Below, in pieces: positions 5,698 to 6,377 of a stretch of 6,377 nucleotides of DNA. The notes beneath the pieces were generated by a model, which ran no database searches, was not told where the DNA came from, and saw only the letters and a list, made by a program, of their open reading frames with translations. Origin of the DNA: Gammaproteobacteria bacterium (GTDB taxonomy: Bacteria; Pseudomonadota; Gammaproteobacteria; GRL18). The DNA is taken from the NCBI GenBank assembly GCA_030632625.1, contig DAOVUK010000199.1, positions 1 to 6,377 on the forward strand, read 5' to 3'. Numbering within the stretch: position 1 is the first letter of the stretch; every line of letters starts with the position of its first letter. The translations under genes were made by a program, and so were the position numbers.

Positions 5698-5876
5698 CAG
5701 TCACTCCCGCTTAGCTGTTTGGACTAATTTTTGCACTGAGCAGTCTGTCACTACTCAATGTGGTCAGATTTTGCGATAAAAAGTGAGTAATATTAATTAT
5801 TTTTCACAATTCGATCGTTTTAAGGTGCATAAGTTACCACAATTAGTGAAAATTTAGCAGTCATCGCAAATGAAAA

Positions 5877-5906
5877 TTGGACATTTTTTAACAATATTCC
5901 TAAAAT
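5877..5906 (+). promoter_or_regulatory. Candidate sigma-70 promoter for mreB
   Basis: TTGGAC (5877-5882) and TAAAAT (5901-5906) are separated by 18 bp. Each differs from the TTGACA/TATAAT consensus at one or two positions, and the spacer is AT-rich. Transcription would start near 5913, giving an mreB leader of about 200 nt. It is the best rightward hexamer pair I found in the gap. Confidence 0.45.
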
Positions 5907-5931
5907 GCTTAGTTCCATGCTTGAAACAGGC

Positions 5932-5954
5932 CCGATCGAAGCTCAATCGATCGG
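5932..5954 (+). promoter_or_regulatory. 8-bp stem-loop early in the mreB leader
   Basis: CCGATCGA (5932-5939) pairs perfectly with TCGATCGG (5947-5954) around a 7-nt loop. It begins about 20 nt after the predicted mreB transcription start. No T tract follows, so it is not an intrinsic terminator. At the DNA level it is also an operator-like palindrome with two GATC sites. Confidence 0.5.
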
Positions 5955-5978
5955 CTGAATATACTTCACTGACACTGA

Positions 5979-6377
<399 letters not shown>

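Noticed and set aside
5597..5779. Open frame on the plus strand opposite gatC and its upstream region
   Set aside because: It overlaps the confident gatC gene and its ribosome binding site and has no family resemblance.

Overview
The window looks like chromosome from a moderately AT-rich gammaproteobacterium. The partial MreB at the right end closely matches the enterobacterial/pseudomonad type. The arrangement of gatC-gatA-gatB running away from a divergent mreB is, as I recall, the one seen in Pseudomonas. I cannot name a genus from the sequence alone.

Layout. Positions 1-507 are AT-rich with no confident complete gene. They hold the possible 5' end of a leftward gene (1-60), a perfect FNR-type palindrome (121-134) and two strong inverted repeats (202-285 and 306-351). 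A rightward gene for a small AbrB/SpoVT-fold antitoxin-like protein follows (508-747), with no toxin gene beside it. Positions 748-1256 hold no gene I trust: one doubtful small frame (861-1100), several short palindromes and a 149-bp inverted-repeat structure (1075-1223) between the antitoxin side and the end of hslO.

From 5697 down to 1257 runs a leftward cluster, probably one operon: gatC, gatA, gatB, hslO. GatC, GatA and GatB form the tRNA-dependent amidotransferase GatCAB. It converts Glu-tRNA(Gln) and/or Asp-tRNA(Asn) to the correctly charged tRNA. HslO (Hsp33) is a redox-activated holdase chaperone whose start lies 10 bp after the gatB stop. Two gaps in the operon are unusual. The gatA-gatB gap is a tandem array of 12-bp units that includes the gatA stop codon. 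The gatC-gatA gap is widened by a 183-bp element with roughly 50-bp imperfect terminal inverted repeats, which looks like a MITE that landed just after the gatC stop.

Positions 5698-6111 are the divergent gatC/mreB control region. They contain a plausible mreB promoter (5877-5906) and a long leader of about 200 nt. The leader can fold into a hairpin followed by a closed multi-branch structure (5979-6084) that ends just before the mreB ribosome binding site. mreB, the actin-like cell-shape protein, starts at 6112 and is cut by the window edge.

The genes are ordinary. What deserves a second look is the non-coding architecture: the inserted element, the structured mreB leader, the tandem stop-codon array, the G.U-compensated inverted repeat, the FNR box and the toxin-less antitoxin. 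I did not find convincing evidence of a new multi-gene system.
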